From Streptomyces sp. NBC_00448 (GTDB lineage: Bacteria; Actinomycetota; Actinomycetes; Streptomycetales; Streptomycetaceae), in NCBI RefSeq assembly GCF_036014115.1, contig NZ_CP107913.1, positions 9,008,501 through 9,072,500 on the forward strand: a stretch of 64,000 nt of DNA, given 5' to 3'. This document shows, one piece after another, positions 9,361 to 17,329 of the stretch. The notes below the pieces were generated by a model, which was not told the DNA's origin, made no database searches, and worked only from the letters and a program-made list of their open reading frames with translations. A program made the translations under genes and the position numbers. Each line of letters begins with the position of its first letter. Position 1 is the stretch's first letter.

Positions 9361-9419
9361 CGGTGCAAAGCTGGACGGCGACCGGTTGGCAGGACGGTGC
9401 AAAGCTGGTCGGCGGCCGG
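9361..9419. repeat. 25-bp direct repeat pair
   Basis: Two 25-base copies at 9361-9385 and 9395-9419 both start CGGTGCAAAGCTGG and differ at only two positions; start-to-start distance is 34 bases. The position upstream of the predicted PKS promoter suits a tandem activator site, but no known family consensus was recognised. Confidence 0.5.
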
Positions 9420-9532
9420 TCTCCGCGCCGGTGATCGCTGCTCGGCGGGGTCTCCACACACGTCCTTCATCCGCATGTCATTGGGCGAAACATTTCCCCC
9501 GGTCGGCCGCCGCCCGCCCCGCCCCTATTTCC

Positions 9533-9562
9533 TTGACGTCCCGCCGCGGGACTGCCTAGTGT
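9533..9562 (+). promoter_or_regulatory. Promoter for the regulator pair with internal dyad
   Basis: TTGACG (9533-9538), an 18-base spacer and TAGTGT (9557-9562) resemble a vegetative Streptomyces promoter, about 95 bases before ATG 9659. The spacer contains the dyad TCCCGCCGCGGGA (9539-9551), a possible repressor site. Confidence 0.55.
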
Positions 9563-9658
9563 TCTGCCGGACTCAGCTGCGAACAGCCCTTCGATTCACC
9601 TCTCCGGCCGGGACGAGAATTTCGACCACCCGGCCGGCCGACCAGAAAGGGTGTCCTC

Positions 9659-10423
9659 ATGTGCCCGCCCCCGCTCGTGACGCAGGCCCGTGCACCGCGG
9701 CATGCACCCGCCACGCCCGTCGACCGCGTCGCCGCGTGTGCGCGCTGCGGCGGCGAGGCCCGGCCGGGCAGACCTGGCTCCCCCTCGGGCCGACGGCTGT
9801 GCGGGCGGTGCGTGGAGCGACTGCGGACCGACCTGTGCCGGGTGCTCACCCTCTACGAGGAGTCCGAACGCGCCCTGGTGCGCTCCCCGGTGGGACTGCG
9901 GCAGCGGGTCAGCGGCAGCCGCTCGGTCGGGATCGTGCTCGACGACGAGACGGTGGCGGTGCGCTCGGCGATCCGCTCCGTGCTCCAGTCGTGGGCGCGG
10001 CTGGTCGCCGACGAGCGGGGGGTGCCGGGGGCCGGTGACACCGAGGTCAGAGGGTTGCTGCGGTTCCTGGTGTGCCATCTGGACTGGCTCTGCGGCCACC
10101 CGGCGGCGCAGGACCTCGCCGACGAGGTGGCCGAGCTGCTGGCGTCCGCGGGCGTGCCCGCGGGCCCAGCGCCGCAGGCGTCGGCGCCGCTGGGGCCCTG
10201 CTCGCAGCCGGGCTGCGGCGGCACGCTGCGCGGACCGGCCACCGCCGCGGGCGATGCGCTGCCCGCCGCCGATCAGGTCCGCTGCGAGCACGGCCACGCC
10301 ATCCCCCCGCGCCAGTGGTTCCTGCTGGCCGAGCGGATACGCCGCGGGCCCGGCGACCGGCGACCGGGACCCGCCACGCCCACCCGCCCCGGCCGGCCGG
10401 CCCGGGAAGGCGCCGTGCGGTGA
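9659..10423 (+). CDS. Zinc-finger-like regulatory protein
   Basis: The 254-residue protein has a CxxC pair at Cys27/Cys30 and another at Cys48/Cys51, a helical middle (residues 52-165), and a second Cys/His group at about 181-213 (GPCSQPGCGG, then RCEHGHAIPPRQW). This suggests two metal-binding modules. Small proteins of this layout, followed by a short helix-turn-helix gene, occur widely in Streptomyces; I recall the name OvmZ for one in an aromatic polyketide cluster but could not check it. The start ATG 9659 has AAAGGG upstream. The stop overlaps the next start (GTGA). A regulatory role is inferred from the pairing and position beside the PKS. Confidence 0.6.
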   Translation: MCPPPLVTQARAPRHAPATPVDRVAACARCGGEARPGRPGSPSGRRLCGRCVERLRTDLCRVLTLYEESERALVRSPVGLRQRVSGSRSVGIVLDDETVAVRSAIRSVLQSWARLVADERGVPGAGDTEVRGLLRFLVCHLDWLCGHPAAQDLADEVAELLASAGVPAGPAPQASAPLGPCSQPGCGGTLRGPATAAGDALPAADQVRCEHGHAIPPRQWFLLAERIRRGPGDRRPGPATPTRPGRPAREGAVR

Positions 10424-10725
10424 GCGCCGGCCGGCGCCGCGCGCGCACCGTGCCCACGGAACTCGCCGCACTCGCGATGGGCGTTTCCGAGGCGACCATA
10501 AGGAAATGGGCGAGCCGCGGGAAGATCACCCGGTACGGAACTCCGCAGCGCGCGGAATACGACCTCGACGAACTCTTCGAACTGGCCGATGGCGGCAACC
10601 GGGAGATTCCGGCGGACCATTCCTCGGAAGACCGCGCATCCGAGGGAGATGAAATCGGTGGAGCACCCGAAACGCATATCGAGAACGGCCTCCGTGGAGA
10701 AGTCGACTGCGGCGCCTGCCGGTGA
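10420..10725 (+). CDS. Small helix-turn-helix protein
   Basis: The 101-residue protein begins at GTG 10420, overlapping the preceding stop. Residues 12-42 (PTELAALAMGVSEATIRKWA, then SRGKITRYG) form a MerR/excisionase-type winged helix-turn-helix, followed by EYDLDELFELAD, the usual end of such domains. The acidic tail has two cysteines in its last few residues (DCGAC). It is translationally coupled to the zinc-finger-like protein, so the two probably work together on DNA. The coupled pair is divergent from the PKS operon. Confidence 0.7.
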   Translation: MSAGRRRARTVPTELAALAMGVSEATIRKWASRGKITRYGTPQRAEYDLDELFELADGGNREIPADHSSEDRASEGDEIGGAPETHIENGLRGEVDCGACR

Positions 10726-10958
10726 GACGTAAGTGCGCGTCGCGCCGCCGGGCGCGAGGGGTTTCCGAGCGGTATTTCGCGGAACGCGCACGTCCGCGCC
10801 CGCGGATTCCCCTTTACGGAGAGACGTCCTTACGGGTGCGGTCTCCGCGATGCCGGACCCCTGGAGCGGCGGCTCCTGACGCCCGACCGCCGCCCCACTG
10901 CCGCGCCACCGCCGCCCCGCCGTGGTTCCCTCGCGGCCCCGCCGCGGCCCGGCGGGCC

Positions 10959-11885
10959 TCATGGTGCGGGAGGCATCTCCAGCACCACCTTCCCCACGGT
11001 GTGACCGCCCTCCACCGCCCGCACCGCCTCCGGTGCCTGGGCGAACGGCACCACCCGCGTCACCTTCGGGTCCAGGGCGCCGGCGCGCACCAGCTCCACC
11101 ACCGCGCCGAGCAGCGCGGGGTCGCGAACCGGTCCCACCGGCGCGCCGCCCAGCGCGCCGACCGCCTCCCGGTCCGCCCCGCTGACCACCTTGGCCGGGT
11201 CCGCCACCAGGGCCGCGGCCTCGCGCAGCACCTCGCCGCCGACCAGGTCGAGCACGCCGTCGATGCCCTGGGGCGCGGCTGCCCGCACCCTCGCGGTGAG
11301 CCCCGGCCCGGAGGCGACGTGCCGTACGCCCAGCGACTCGACGAACTCCCGCTTGCCGGCGGACGCGGAGCCCACCACCGTCAGGCCGAGATGGGCGGCG
11401 ACCTGCGCGGCGGCCACCCCCACCCCGCCGCCGACCCCGGTCACCAGCAGCGTCGCCCCGGCCCGCAGCCCCAGTTGGCGCACCGCGCCGTACCCGGTCG
11501 CCGCCGCTATCGGCAGCACCGCCGCGTCCGTCCAGGCCACCTCGGGGGGCTTGCGTACCGCCGCGTCCGCGGCGAACAGCGTGAACCGGGCGTACCCGCC
11601 GGTCAGCGGACCGCCGAGGACCGCGTCGCCGACCGCGAACCCGGCCACCCCCGACCCCACCGCCACCACCTCACCGGCCGCCTCGCCGCCCATCACGGCC
11701 GGCAGGTGCACGACCGGCGCCCCGCGCGGCCGGCGGCCCGAACGGCGCTTCCAGTCCACCGGGTTGACGCCGGCCGCGCGGACCGCGACGAGCAACTGCC
11801 CCGGCCCCGGCGCGGGGCGCGGCAGGTCCGCGAAGTGCTCGACCTCCGGGCCCCCGTAGCGAGCGTGTACATAGGCCAGCGGCAT
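10959..11885 (-). CDS. NADP-dependent oxidoreductase (quinone oxidoreductase-like MDR)
   Basis: The 308-residue medium-chain dehydrogenase/reductase starts MPLAYVHARYGGPEV. It has the GroES-like N-terminal part with AAGVNPVDWKRRSG, and a Rossmann domain with VTGVGGGVGVAAAQ near residue 135. The zinc ligands of alcohol dehydrogenases are absent, so it should be a zinc-independent quinone or enone reductase. ATG 11885 was preferred over an in-frame upstream extension because homology begins there. It is divergent from the FAD oxidoreductase at 12244, with repeat elements between them. Confidence 0.87.
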   Translation of the reverse strand: MPLAYVHARYGGPEVEHFADLPRPAPGPGQLLVAVRAAGVNPVDWKRRSGRRPRGAPVVHLPAVMGGEAAGEVVAVGSGVAGFAVGDAVLGGPLTGGYARFTLFAADAAVRKPPEVAWTDAAVLPIAAATGYGAVRQLGLRAGATLLVTGVGGGVGVAAAQVAAHLGLTVVGSASAGKREFVESLGVRHVASGPGLTARVRAAAPQGIDGVLDLVGGEVLREAAALVADPAKVVSGADREAVGALGGAPVGPVRDPALLGAVVELVRAGALDPKVTRVVPFAQAPEAVRAVEGGHTVGKVVLEMPPAP

Positions 11886-11987
11886 GTGTTTCCCCGGTCT
11901 TCCCAAGCGGTTTCCGCACCATACGGAAACCGGTCCGACGACTTCCCCTGCACGGCGATTCCTTCTGCCGATCGGCGGCTGATCGAT

Positions 11988-12019
11988 GACCGATCCACGA
12001 CCGATCCACGACCGATCCG
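11988..12019. repeat. Three tandem 11-bp repeats, possible operator
   Basis: GACCGATCCAC occurs twice back to back (11988-11998, 11999-12009) and is followed by GACCGATCCG (12010-12019). The 11-base periodicity puts each copy on the same helix face. It sits between two divergent redox genes. Confidence 0.5.
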
Positions 12020-12080
12020 TGCGGGTTCCCGGCAACGGAGACTCCGTTCGTCCGCGACTCCCGCGAAAATGCCATGCAGA

Positions 12081-12110
12081 TTGCATTTTACCTAAGACGC
12101 TGGCTAGGCT
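12081..12110 (+). promoter_or_regulatory. Promoter for the FAD oxidoreductase gene
   Basis: TTGCAT (12081-12086), 18 bases, TAGGCT (12105-12110), in a locally AT-rich patch (TTTTACCTAAG) that could also be a regulator site. The leader to ATG 12244 would be about 125 bases. Confidence 0.45.
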
Positions 12111-12243
12111 CCACCGAAGTACGACGGAGCCTCAGTTCTCCGTCGAAGGCACGGCATTCGGCCCGCGCCGCGCGCCCGGCGAGCCCCTCGGCCGTCCCCG
12201 CGCGATTCCCGGCGGCGGGCGACACGGACAAGGAGCACAGCGA

Positions 12244-13350
12244 ATGGCAAGCACGGTCGTGGTCGTCGGTGGCGGATACGGCGGGGCGGCATTGGCCCGT
12301 CAACTCGACGCGGACTTCGATGTGGTGCTGGTCGACCCCAAGGACGCCTTCGTCCACACGGTCGCCGCCCTGCGCGGGCTGGTGGACGAGGACTGGTCAC
12401 AGCGGATCTACTTCCCGTTCGACGGGCTGTTGCGGCGGGGCCGCCATCTGCGCGACCGGGCCGTGGCGGTCGACGAGCGCGGGGTGACCACCGCGGGCGG
12501 GGTGCGGCTGGACGCGGACTACGTGGTGCTCGCCACCGGCTCCTCCTACCCGTATCCGGCAAAACCGGAGACCGACGACTCCGCGGTCGCGCGCGCCCGG
12601 CACGCCGCGACGCGGACCGCGCTGGCCGCCGCCGAGCGGGTCCTGCTGCTCGGCGCGGGGCCGGTCGGGCTGGAGCTGGCCGGCGAGATCACCGAGCGCT
12701 GGCCCGGTCGGCAGGTCGTCCTGGTCGACCCGGCCGACGACGTGCTCGGCGGACGCTACCTGCCCCAGTTGCGCGACGCGCTGCGCGAGCAACTCACCGC
12801 GCTGGGCGTGGAACTCGTCCTCGGCAGCGCGCTGGCCTCGCCCCCGCCGGTGCCCTCCGGCGAGCACGCGCCGTTCACCGTGCACACCCTCGCGGGCGTC
12901 CGCATCGAGGCGGACCTGTGGTTCCGCTGCTACGGCGTCTCACCGCTGAGCGACATGCTCCGGGGCGCCCTCGCCGCCGCGCGCCGGCCCGACGGTTTCG
13001 TGGAGGTGGACGAGCACCTGCGGGTGCCCGGGGCGCCGAACGTCTTCGCCGTCGGCGACGTCACCGCGGTGCCCGAGCCCAAGCGGTCCAAGGCCGCCTC
13101 CGAGCACGCCGCCGTGGTGGCCGACAACATCGCGGCGCTCGCCGCCGGGCGCTCCCCGCAGCGGGTCCACCAGCCGGGCGGGGACGGCGTCCTGGTCCCG
13201 TTGGGCTCCACCGGGGGCGCGTCGCAGGTGCCGGGGCCGGACGGGCCGGTCGTCCTGGGCGCGCAGGACACGGCGCGCTACAAGGGCGGCGACCTCCTGG
13301 TGGGCCGCTACGCGGAGCTGTTCGGCCTCGGGCAGCCGGTCGCCGGATGA
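12244..13350 (+). CDS. FAD/NAD(P)-binding oxidoreductase (NDH-2/FSP1-like)
   Basis: The 368-residue protein has two dinucleotide folds: VVVVGGGYGGAALA at residues 5-18 for FAD and VLLLGAGPVGLELA around 136-149 for NAD(P)H. NVFAVGDVTAVPEPK near residue 275 is the second FAD contact. It lacks the CxxC of disulfide reductases, so it resembles NDH-2 and FSP1/AIFM2-type quinone reductases. The start has AAGGAG nine bases upstream. It diverges from the MDR gene at 10959, and both may respond to quinones or redox stress; that link is inference. Confidence 0.87.
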   Translation: MASTVVVVGGGYGGAALARQLDADFDVVLVDPKDAFVHTVAALRGLVDEDWSQRIYFPFDGLLRRGRHLRDRAVAVDERGVTTAGGVRLDADYVVLATGSSYPYPAKPETDDSAVARARHAATRTALAAAERVLLLGAGPVGLELAGEITERWPGRQVVLVDPADDVLGGRYLPQLRDALREQLTALGVELVLGSALASPPPVPSGEHAPFTVHTLAGVRIEADLWFRCYGVSPLSDMLRGALAAARRPDGFVEVDEHLRVPGAPNVFAVGDVTAVPEPKRSKAASEHAAVVADNIAALAAGRSPQRVHQPGGDGVLVPLGSTGGASQVPGPDGPVVLGAQDTARYKGGDLLVGRYAELFGLGQPVAG

Positions 13351-13536
13351 CCAGGAGCCCGAGCCGGAGTCCGGGACGGCGCCCCGGCAGATGTGACGGT
13401 CCGTCATGTTCCTTCACATGAAGGCGCGTTGACCGAGATCCCGACACAACTCCGCAGCGCCGCCGTCACACGTGTCCGCCAGGATCGGGAGCACATCCCG
13501 GCTCGAACGAGGGCTCGAACGAGAGGTGGTCCATCG

Positions 13537-14340
13537 ATGGGCAACGGAACGCAGTCCCTTGCGGGCAAGGTGGCCGTGGTCACCGGCGGTGCGGGAGGCA
13601 TCGGTGTCGCCACCGTGGAGGCGCTGGCGACGGCGGGTGCGGACGTCGTCCTGGCCGACGTCGAGGACGCCCCCGTCCAGGACATCGCCGGCCGGCTGGC
13701 CGCGAAGGGGCTCTCCGTGGTGGGCCGCACGGTCGACGTCGCCTCCGAGGACAGTGTCCGGGCCCTGGTGGACTTCACCGTGGACACGTTCGGCGGCATC
13801 GACGTGCTGGACAACAACGCGGCCCTGACGTCGGCGATCCGGGCCGACCGGGACGTGGTGTCGATGTCGGTGGAGCTGTGGGACCAGGTGCTCGCGGTGA
13901 ACCTGCGCGGCCCGATGCTGCTGTGCAAGCACACCGTGCCGGTGATGATCGAGCGCGGCGGCGGCTCCATCATCAACATCACCAGCGGGCAGGGCCTGTC
14001 CGGCGACCGGGTCATGGTCGCGTACGGCAGCTCGAAGGGCGGGCTCGTCTCGCTGACCCGTTTCGTCGCCGCCGCCTACGGTGCCGACGGCATCCGCTGC
14101 AACGCCGTCGCGCCCGGGCTGGTCCGCACCCCGGCGCTGGAAGCGGACATGCCGGTGCCGGTGCAGCAGATGTTCCAGAGCGCGAACCTGATCCCGCGCC
14201 TGGGTACGCCGGACGACGTCGCGCAGCTGGTGGCGTTCCTCGCCTCTCCGGCGGCGTCCTTCATCACCGGTCAGGTGCTGCCGGTCGACGGGGGCTTCCT
14301 CTCCCACCTGCCCACGCTGTCACCGCTGCCTCCGCGCTGA
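13537..14340 (+). CDS. Short-chain dehydrogenase/reductase
   Basis: The 267-residue SDR has TGGAGGIG at residues 17-24, NNAAL in place of the common NNAG, the catalytic serine in [10 protein letters not shown], and Tyr/Lys in [12 protein letters not shown] 13537 follows GAGAGGTGG; an in-frame upstream start at 13393 would add 48 residues without homology. It converges with the FAD hydroxylase at 14450. Its substrate is unknown, but it could tailor the polyketide. Confidence 0.88.
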   Translation: MGNGTQSLAGKVAVVTGGAGGIGVATVEALATAGADVVLADVEDAPVQDIAGRLAAKGLSVVGRTVDVASEDSVRALVDFTVDTFGGIDVLDNNAALTSAIRADRDVVSMSVELWDQVLAVNLRGPMLLCKHTVPVMIERGGGSIINITSGQGLSGDRVMVAYGSSKGGLVSLTRFVAAAYGADGIRCNAVAPGLVRTPALEADMPVPVQQMFQSANLIPRLGTPDDVAQLVAFLASPAASFITGQVLPVDGGFLSHLPTLSPLPPR

Positions 14341-14371
14341 CGCGGGGCGCCGCGCCCGGCACCGACCGGCC

Positions 14372-14409
14372 GTGGCCCGGGCCGACCCTCGCGGGCCGGT
14401 CCGGGCCAC
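14372..14409. terminator. Bidirectional hairpin between convergent genes
   Basis: GTGGCCCGG (14372-14380) pairs perfectly with CCGGGCCAC (14401-14409) around a 20-base loop. It sits between the ends of the SDR and the leftward FAD hydroxylase and has no U-tract, as usual in Streptomyces. Confidence 0.45.
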
Positions 14410-14449
14410 CGCCGGTTGCCGGTGCCGGGGCGCGTACGCAGCTGGAGGG

Positions 14450-16078
14450 TCACCCGATCCAGGGTGCGAGGCCGGCCTGGAGGGCGTCCGCGGTGGCCGG
14501 GCCGGCCCAGGCGACGTAGCCGTCGGGGCGTACCAGGACGGCATCCGTTGCCGCGCCGCCGTTGCCGTCGCCATCGGTGGGAGGGGTGCGACGGGCCACC
14601 ACCAGGCGGTCCTTGCGGTCGGCGAGGACCGGCAGCAGGTCAGCCGGGTCGTCGTCCGCCGGGCGGGTGTCCGCGGTGGCGCCGGCTGCCGCGGCTGCGG
14701 GAAGGGCCAGGACGAACCGCCCCTCGCGCAGCAGCTCGTAGAGCCGGCCCGCGTCCAGCTCCAGATCCGGGGCGCGCCTGCCGACGTCGCGACGGGCGCC
14801 GCGGGGGGCGGGATAGGAGTAGCCGATGCCGGTGATCTCGCCGACGGCCTGCCGTGTCACCGGCCGGACGTGGGTGACCACGAGTTTCCGCAGGGTGCGC
14901 AGCGCGACCTCCAGCGGATTGTGGGCCATCGCCAGCCGCAGGTTCAGGCCGCTGGTGCGCAGGACGGCCCGGCCGATCGGGTGGCGCTCGCTGTGGTAGC
15001 TGTCCAGAAGGGCGTCGTCGCCCCAGCCGCCGAGCACCGCGGCGAGTTTCCAGCCGAGGTTGGCGGCGTCCTGAAGGCCGGTGTTCATGCCCTGGCCGCC
15101 GGCCGGCGAGTGCTGGTGGGCGGCGTCCCCGGCGAGGAACACCCGGCCCACCCGGTACCGCGGCACCTGGCGTTCGTCGCTGTGGAACCGGGAGAGCCAG
15201 CGCGGGTCGTGCATGCCGTAGTCGCTGCCGAAGGCCCGCTCGATGATCGACCGCAGCTCCTCGAACTCCAGCGGGGAGTCGTCCGGTTGGCCCCGGTGGG
15301 CGCGGTCCCAGCCGCCGACCCGCCACCAGCCGTCGCCGAACGGGGCGATGAAGCCGAACGCGTCGCCGGTGCCGTGCACGCGGACCACCAGTTCGGGCTC
15401 CTCGGTGAACTTCACGTCGGCGAGCGCGACCGACCGTATGACGACCTTGCCGGGGAAGGGCAGCCCCAACGCCTCGCGCACCGCGCTGCGTACGCCGTCG
15501 GCGCCCACGAGGTAGGCGGCGCGCACCGTCGTCTCCTCGCGGGCCCCGCCGGTGCCGGTGCCGTCCTCGCGGCCGGCGTCGGCATCGGTGTCGGTGTCGG
15601 CATCGGTGTCGGTGTCGCGCACCGAGACGGTCACCCCGTCGGCGTCCTGCGTCAGGCCGTGGACCTCGGTGCCGTAGCGGATCGTGGCGCCCTGCTCCAA
15701 CGCCCGGCGCAGCAGCAGCTTTTCCACCTCGTACTGCGGGGTGACCAGCAGGAACGGGAACCGCGAGGGCAGTTGGCCGATGTCGAACGGTATCGCGCCG
15801 AACAGCCGCAGCTCCCGGATGACCTGTCCGGTGGGGACCAGCTCGTCCGCCAGGCCCCGGGCGTCGAGGAGTTCGAGGGTACGGGCGTGGACGCCGAAGG
15901 CGCGGGTGAGGTTGCTGACGCCTTCCGGGCGCCGTTCGAGGACCACCACGTGCACGCCGGCAGCCGCGAGGTCGCCCGCGAGCAGCAGCCCGCTCGGGCC
16001 GGCGCCGGCCACCACGACCGTGCGGGAGGGCGGTTCGGCCGCACCCGTGCCGGTGCGGTGCCGAGGTTCCTGGGACAT
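14450..16078 (-). CDS. FAD-dependent aromatic hydroxylase 3
   Basis: The 542-residue class A flavoprotein monooxygenase has the FAD motif VVVAGAGPSGLLLAGDL at residues 21-37. The DG region is AYLVGADGVRSAVREALG and the GD motif is GRVFLAGDAAHQHSPAGGQGMNTG, given here in part. The C-terminal VRPDGYVAWAGPATA matches the other two hydroxylases in the window. An unusual Asp/Thr/Ala run (DTDTDADTDTDADA, about residues 155-170) encoded by a GGTGTCGGT-like microsatellite lies in the substrate-domain loop. ATG 16078 was chosen because the FAD fold begins there; the frame stays open upstream without homology. It may act on the polyketide or on another aromatic compound. Confidence 0.88.
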   Translation of the reverse strand: MSQEPRHRTGTGAAEPPSRTVVVAGAGPSGLLLAGDLAAAGVHVVVLERRPEGVSNLTRAFGVHARTLELLDARGLADELVPTGQVIRELRLFGAIPFDIGQLPSRFPFLLVTPQYEVEKLLLRRALEQGATIRYGTEVHGLTQDADGVTVSVRDTDTDADTDTDADAGREDGTGTGGAREETTVRAAYLVGADGVRSAVREALGLPFPGKVVIRSVALADVKFTEEPELVVRVHGTGDAFGFIAPFGDGWWRVGGWDRAHRGQPDDSPLEFEELRSIIERAFGSDYGMHDPRWLSRFHSDERQVPRYRVGRVFLAGDAAHQHSPAGGQGMNTGLQDAANLGWKLAAVLGGWGDDALLDSYHSERHPIGRAVLRTSGLNLRLAMAHNPLEVALRTLRKLVVTHVRPVTRQAVGEITGIGYSYPAPRGARRDVGRRAPDLELDAGRLYELLREGRFVLALPAAAAAGATADTRPADDDPADLLPVLADRKDRLVVARRTPPTDGDGNGGAATDAVLVRPDGYVAWAGPATADALQAGLAPWIG

Positions 16079-16319
16079 GCGCGACTCGCTTCCTGAAGAG
16101 AAGACGGGGCAACGCGTGCCGGCCCGGAGTCGGCGGTGCGGCGGGAGCGCGGCGGGCACCGCGGGCTCCGCGGAACAGGGGGCGCGGGGCCGGCTCGCGA
16201 CACGTCTCATCCTGCTCCGCGTCTGTGAACCCCGTGCTGCGGCGGCATGTCGGCCCCCGGGGCTCCGCGTACGGGCCACCACGGGCTGCCGGTCCCGGCG
16301 CGGGCCCCTTCGCAGGCGC

Positions 16320-17108
16320 CTACCGTGCCGCCCGGCGGGCCGCGGCCAAGTCGGTGACCAGGAGCTCCTCGACGGGGACCGAAGGGTCCGAGTACTGGCC
16401 CGACAGGCAGACCGGCCCGTGGTAACCGAGACCGGCCAGCACCTCCAGCGCGGTGGCCCAGTTCGCGAGCCCCTCCTCGCCGGGAACGAACCAGGTGTGC
16501 CAGCGGTCGCCGGTGGAGGAGCCGCCGGCTTCCACCGGGGCGTAGACGGCGTTCTTGAGGTTGACGATGCCCAGCCGGTCGGCCGCCAGCGGCAGGGTGA
16601 CCCTCGGGTCGTCGCCGGCCAGCGCGTCGTGCGCGGCGTCCCAGACCAGCCTGAAGTGCGCGGAGGGCAGGCCGTCGAGGAGGGCCAGCACCCCGAGTGT
16701 GGACGAGACGTAGCTCCCGTGGTGAGGCTGCACACCGACCTGCACGGAATACCGCTCGGCGAGCGGCGCCGCCGCTTCGAGCCAGGCGCGTGCGCGGTGG
16801 GCGGACGCCGCGTAGCCGTCCGGGCCGAGTGCTGCCATCACCCGGATCATGGGGACTCCCGCGGCGGCGCACGCCGCGAAGAAGGACTCGTCGAGGTAAC
16901 CGGCGATGCTGATCACTTCGACGCCGTCGTCCCTCAACCGGTGGGTGAGCTTGGGCAGTTCTCGCTCGGCCACCGCGGGCGTCACATACGAGGTGTCCCG
17001 CACGGGCACCTCGGCGCCGGCGAAGCCCAGGCCGGCGACGAGGGGCCCCAGCCGGTCGCCGGGGAGTTCGGACCAGGGTTTGGTGAAGACGGACCACAGG
17101 AATGTCAT
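16320..17108 (-). CDS. Sugar phosphate isomerase/epimerase-like TIM barrel
   Basis: The 262-residue protein fits the xylose isomerase-like/AP endonuclease family 2 barrel. Visible strands include GFAGAEVPVRD, VEVISIAGYLDE, MIRVMAALG, VGVQPHHGSYV, LVWDAAHDALAG and IVNLKNAVYAP, which carry the usual Glu, His and Asp metal ligands. ATG 17108 has GGAGG ahead of it; an upstream ATG at 17135 lacks such a site. It is separated by a 221-base repeat-rich spacer from the enolase-family gene transcribed in the same direction, so the two likely act in one catabolic route. Confidence 0.82.
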   Translation of the reverse strand: MTFLWSVFTKPWSELPGDRLGPLVAGLGFAGAEVPVRDTSYVTPAVAERELPKLTHRLRDDGVEVISIAGYLDESFFAACAAAGVPMIRVMAALGPDGYAASAHRARAWLEAAAPLAERYSVQVGVQPHHGSYVSSTLGVLALLDGLPSAHFRLVWDAAHDALAGDDPRVTLPLAADRLGIVNLKNAVYAPVEAGGSSTGDRWHTWFVPGEEGLANWATALEVLAGLGYHGPVCLSGQYSDPSVPVEELLVTDLAAARRAAR

Positions 17109-17177
17109 GGTTCGGCGGCCTCCGAGCCCGCTCATGGTGATGCTCGTCAGGGAAGGGACCAGCGCCGTCGCCGGCCC

Positions 17178-17309
17178 GGAAGGCGGCCCTGCTCGGCCCG
17201 GACGGCGGTCCTGTTCGGCCGGGACGGCGGTCCTGTTCGGCCGGGACGGCGGTCCTGTTCGGCCGGGACGGCGGTCCTGTTCGGCCGGGACGGCGGTCCT
17301 GTTCGGCCC
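17178..17309. repeat. 22-bp tandem repeat array
   Basis: Five nearly identical 22-base units beginning GGACGGCGGTCCTGTTCGG lie at 17200-17221, 17222-17243, 17244-17265, 17266-17287 and 17288-17309. They are preceded by a degenerate copy at 17178-17199 and followed by a decayed start at 17310. Each unit contains the small dyad GGACGGCGGTCC. The array lies in the spacer between two leftward genes and does not encode a conserved frame, since 22 is not divisible by three. There are no spacers, so it is not a CRISPR. Confidence 0.9.
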
Positions 17310-17329
17310 GGACGACCGTCCGGGCCGGG

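Larger units (their letters stand above)
9008..9658. other. Divergent intergenic region between PKS operon and regulator pair
   Basis: This 651-base gap has no convincing gene. It is locally AT-richer around 9300-9360 and 9470-9620 than its surroundings, and it holds the likely promoters for both directions plus a direct repeat, listed separately. It is the main place to look for control of the PKS operon. Confidence 0.6.
11886..12243. other. Divergent intergenic region
   Basis: No gene is evident in these 358 bases. They contain the tandem repeat at 11988 and the AT-rich promoter at 12081, listed separately. Confidence 0.5.

Noticed and set aside
17178-17309. Repeat array considered as a CRISPR
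   Set aside because: Units are directly adjacent with no spacers, and no cas genes are present.
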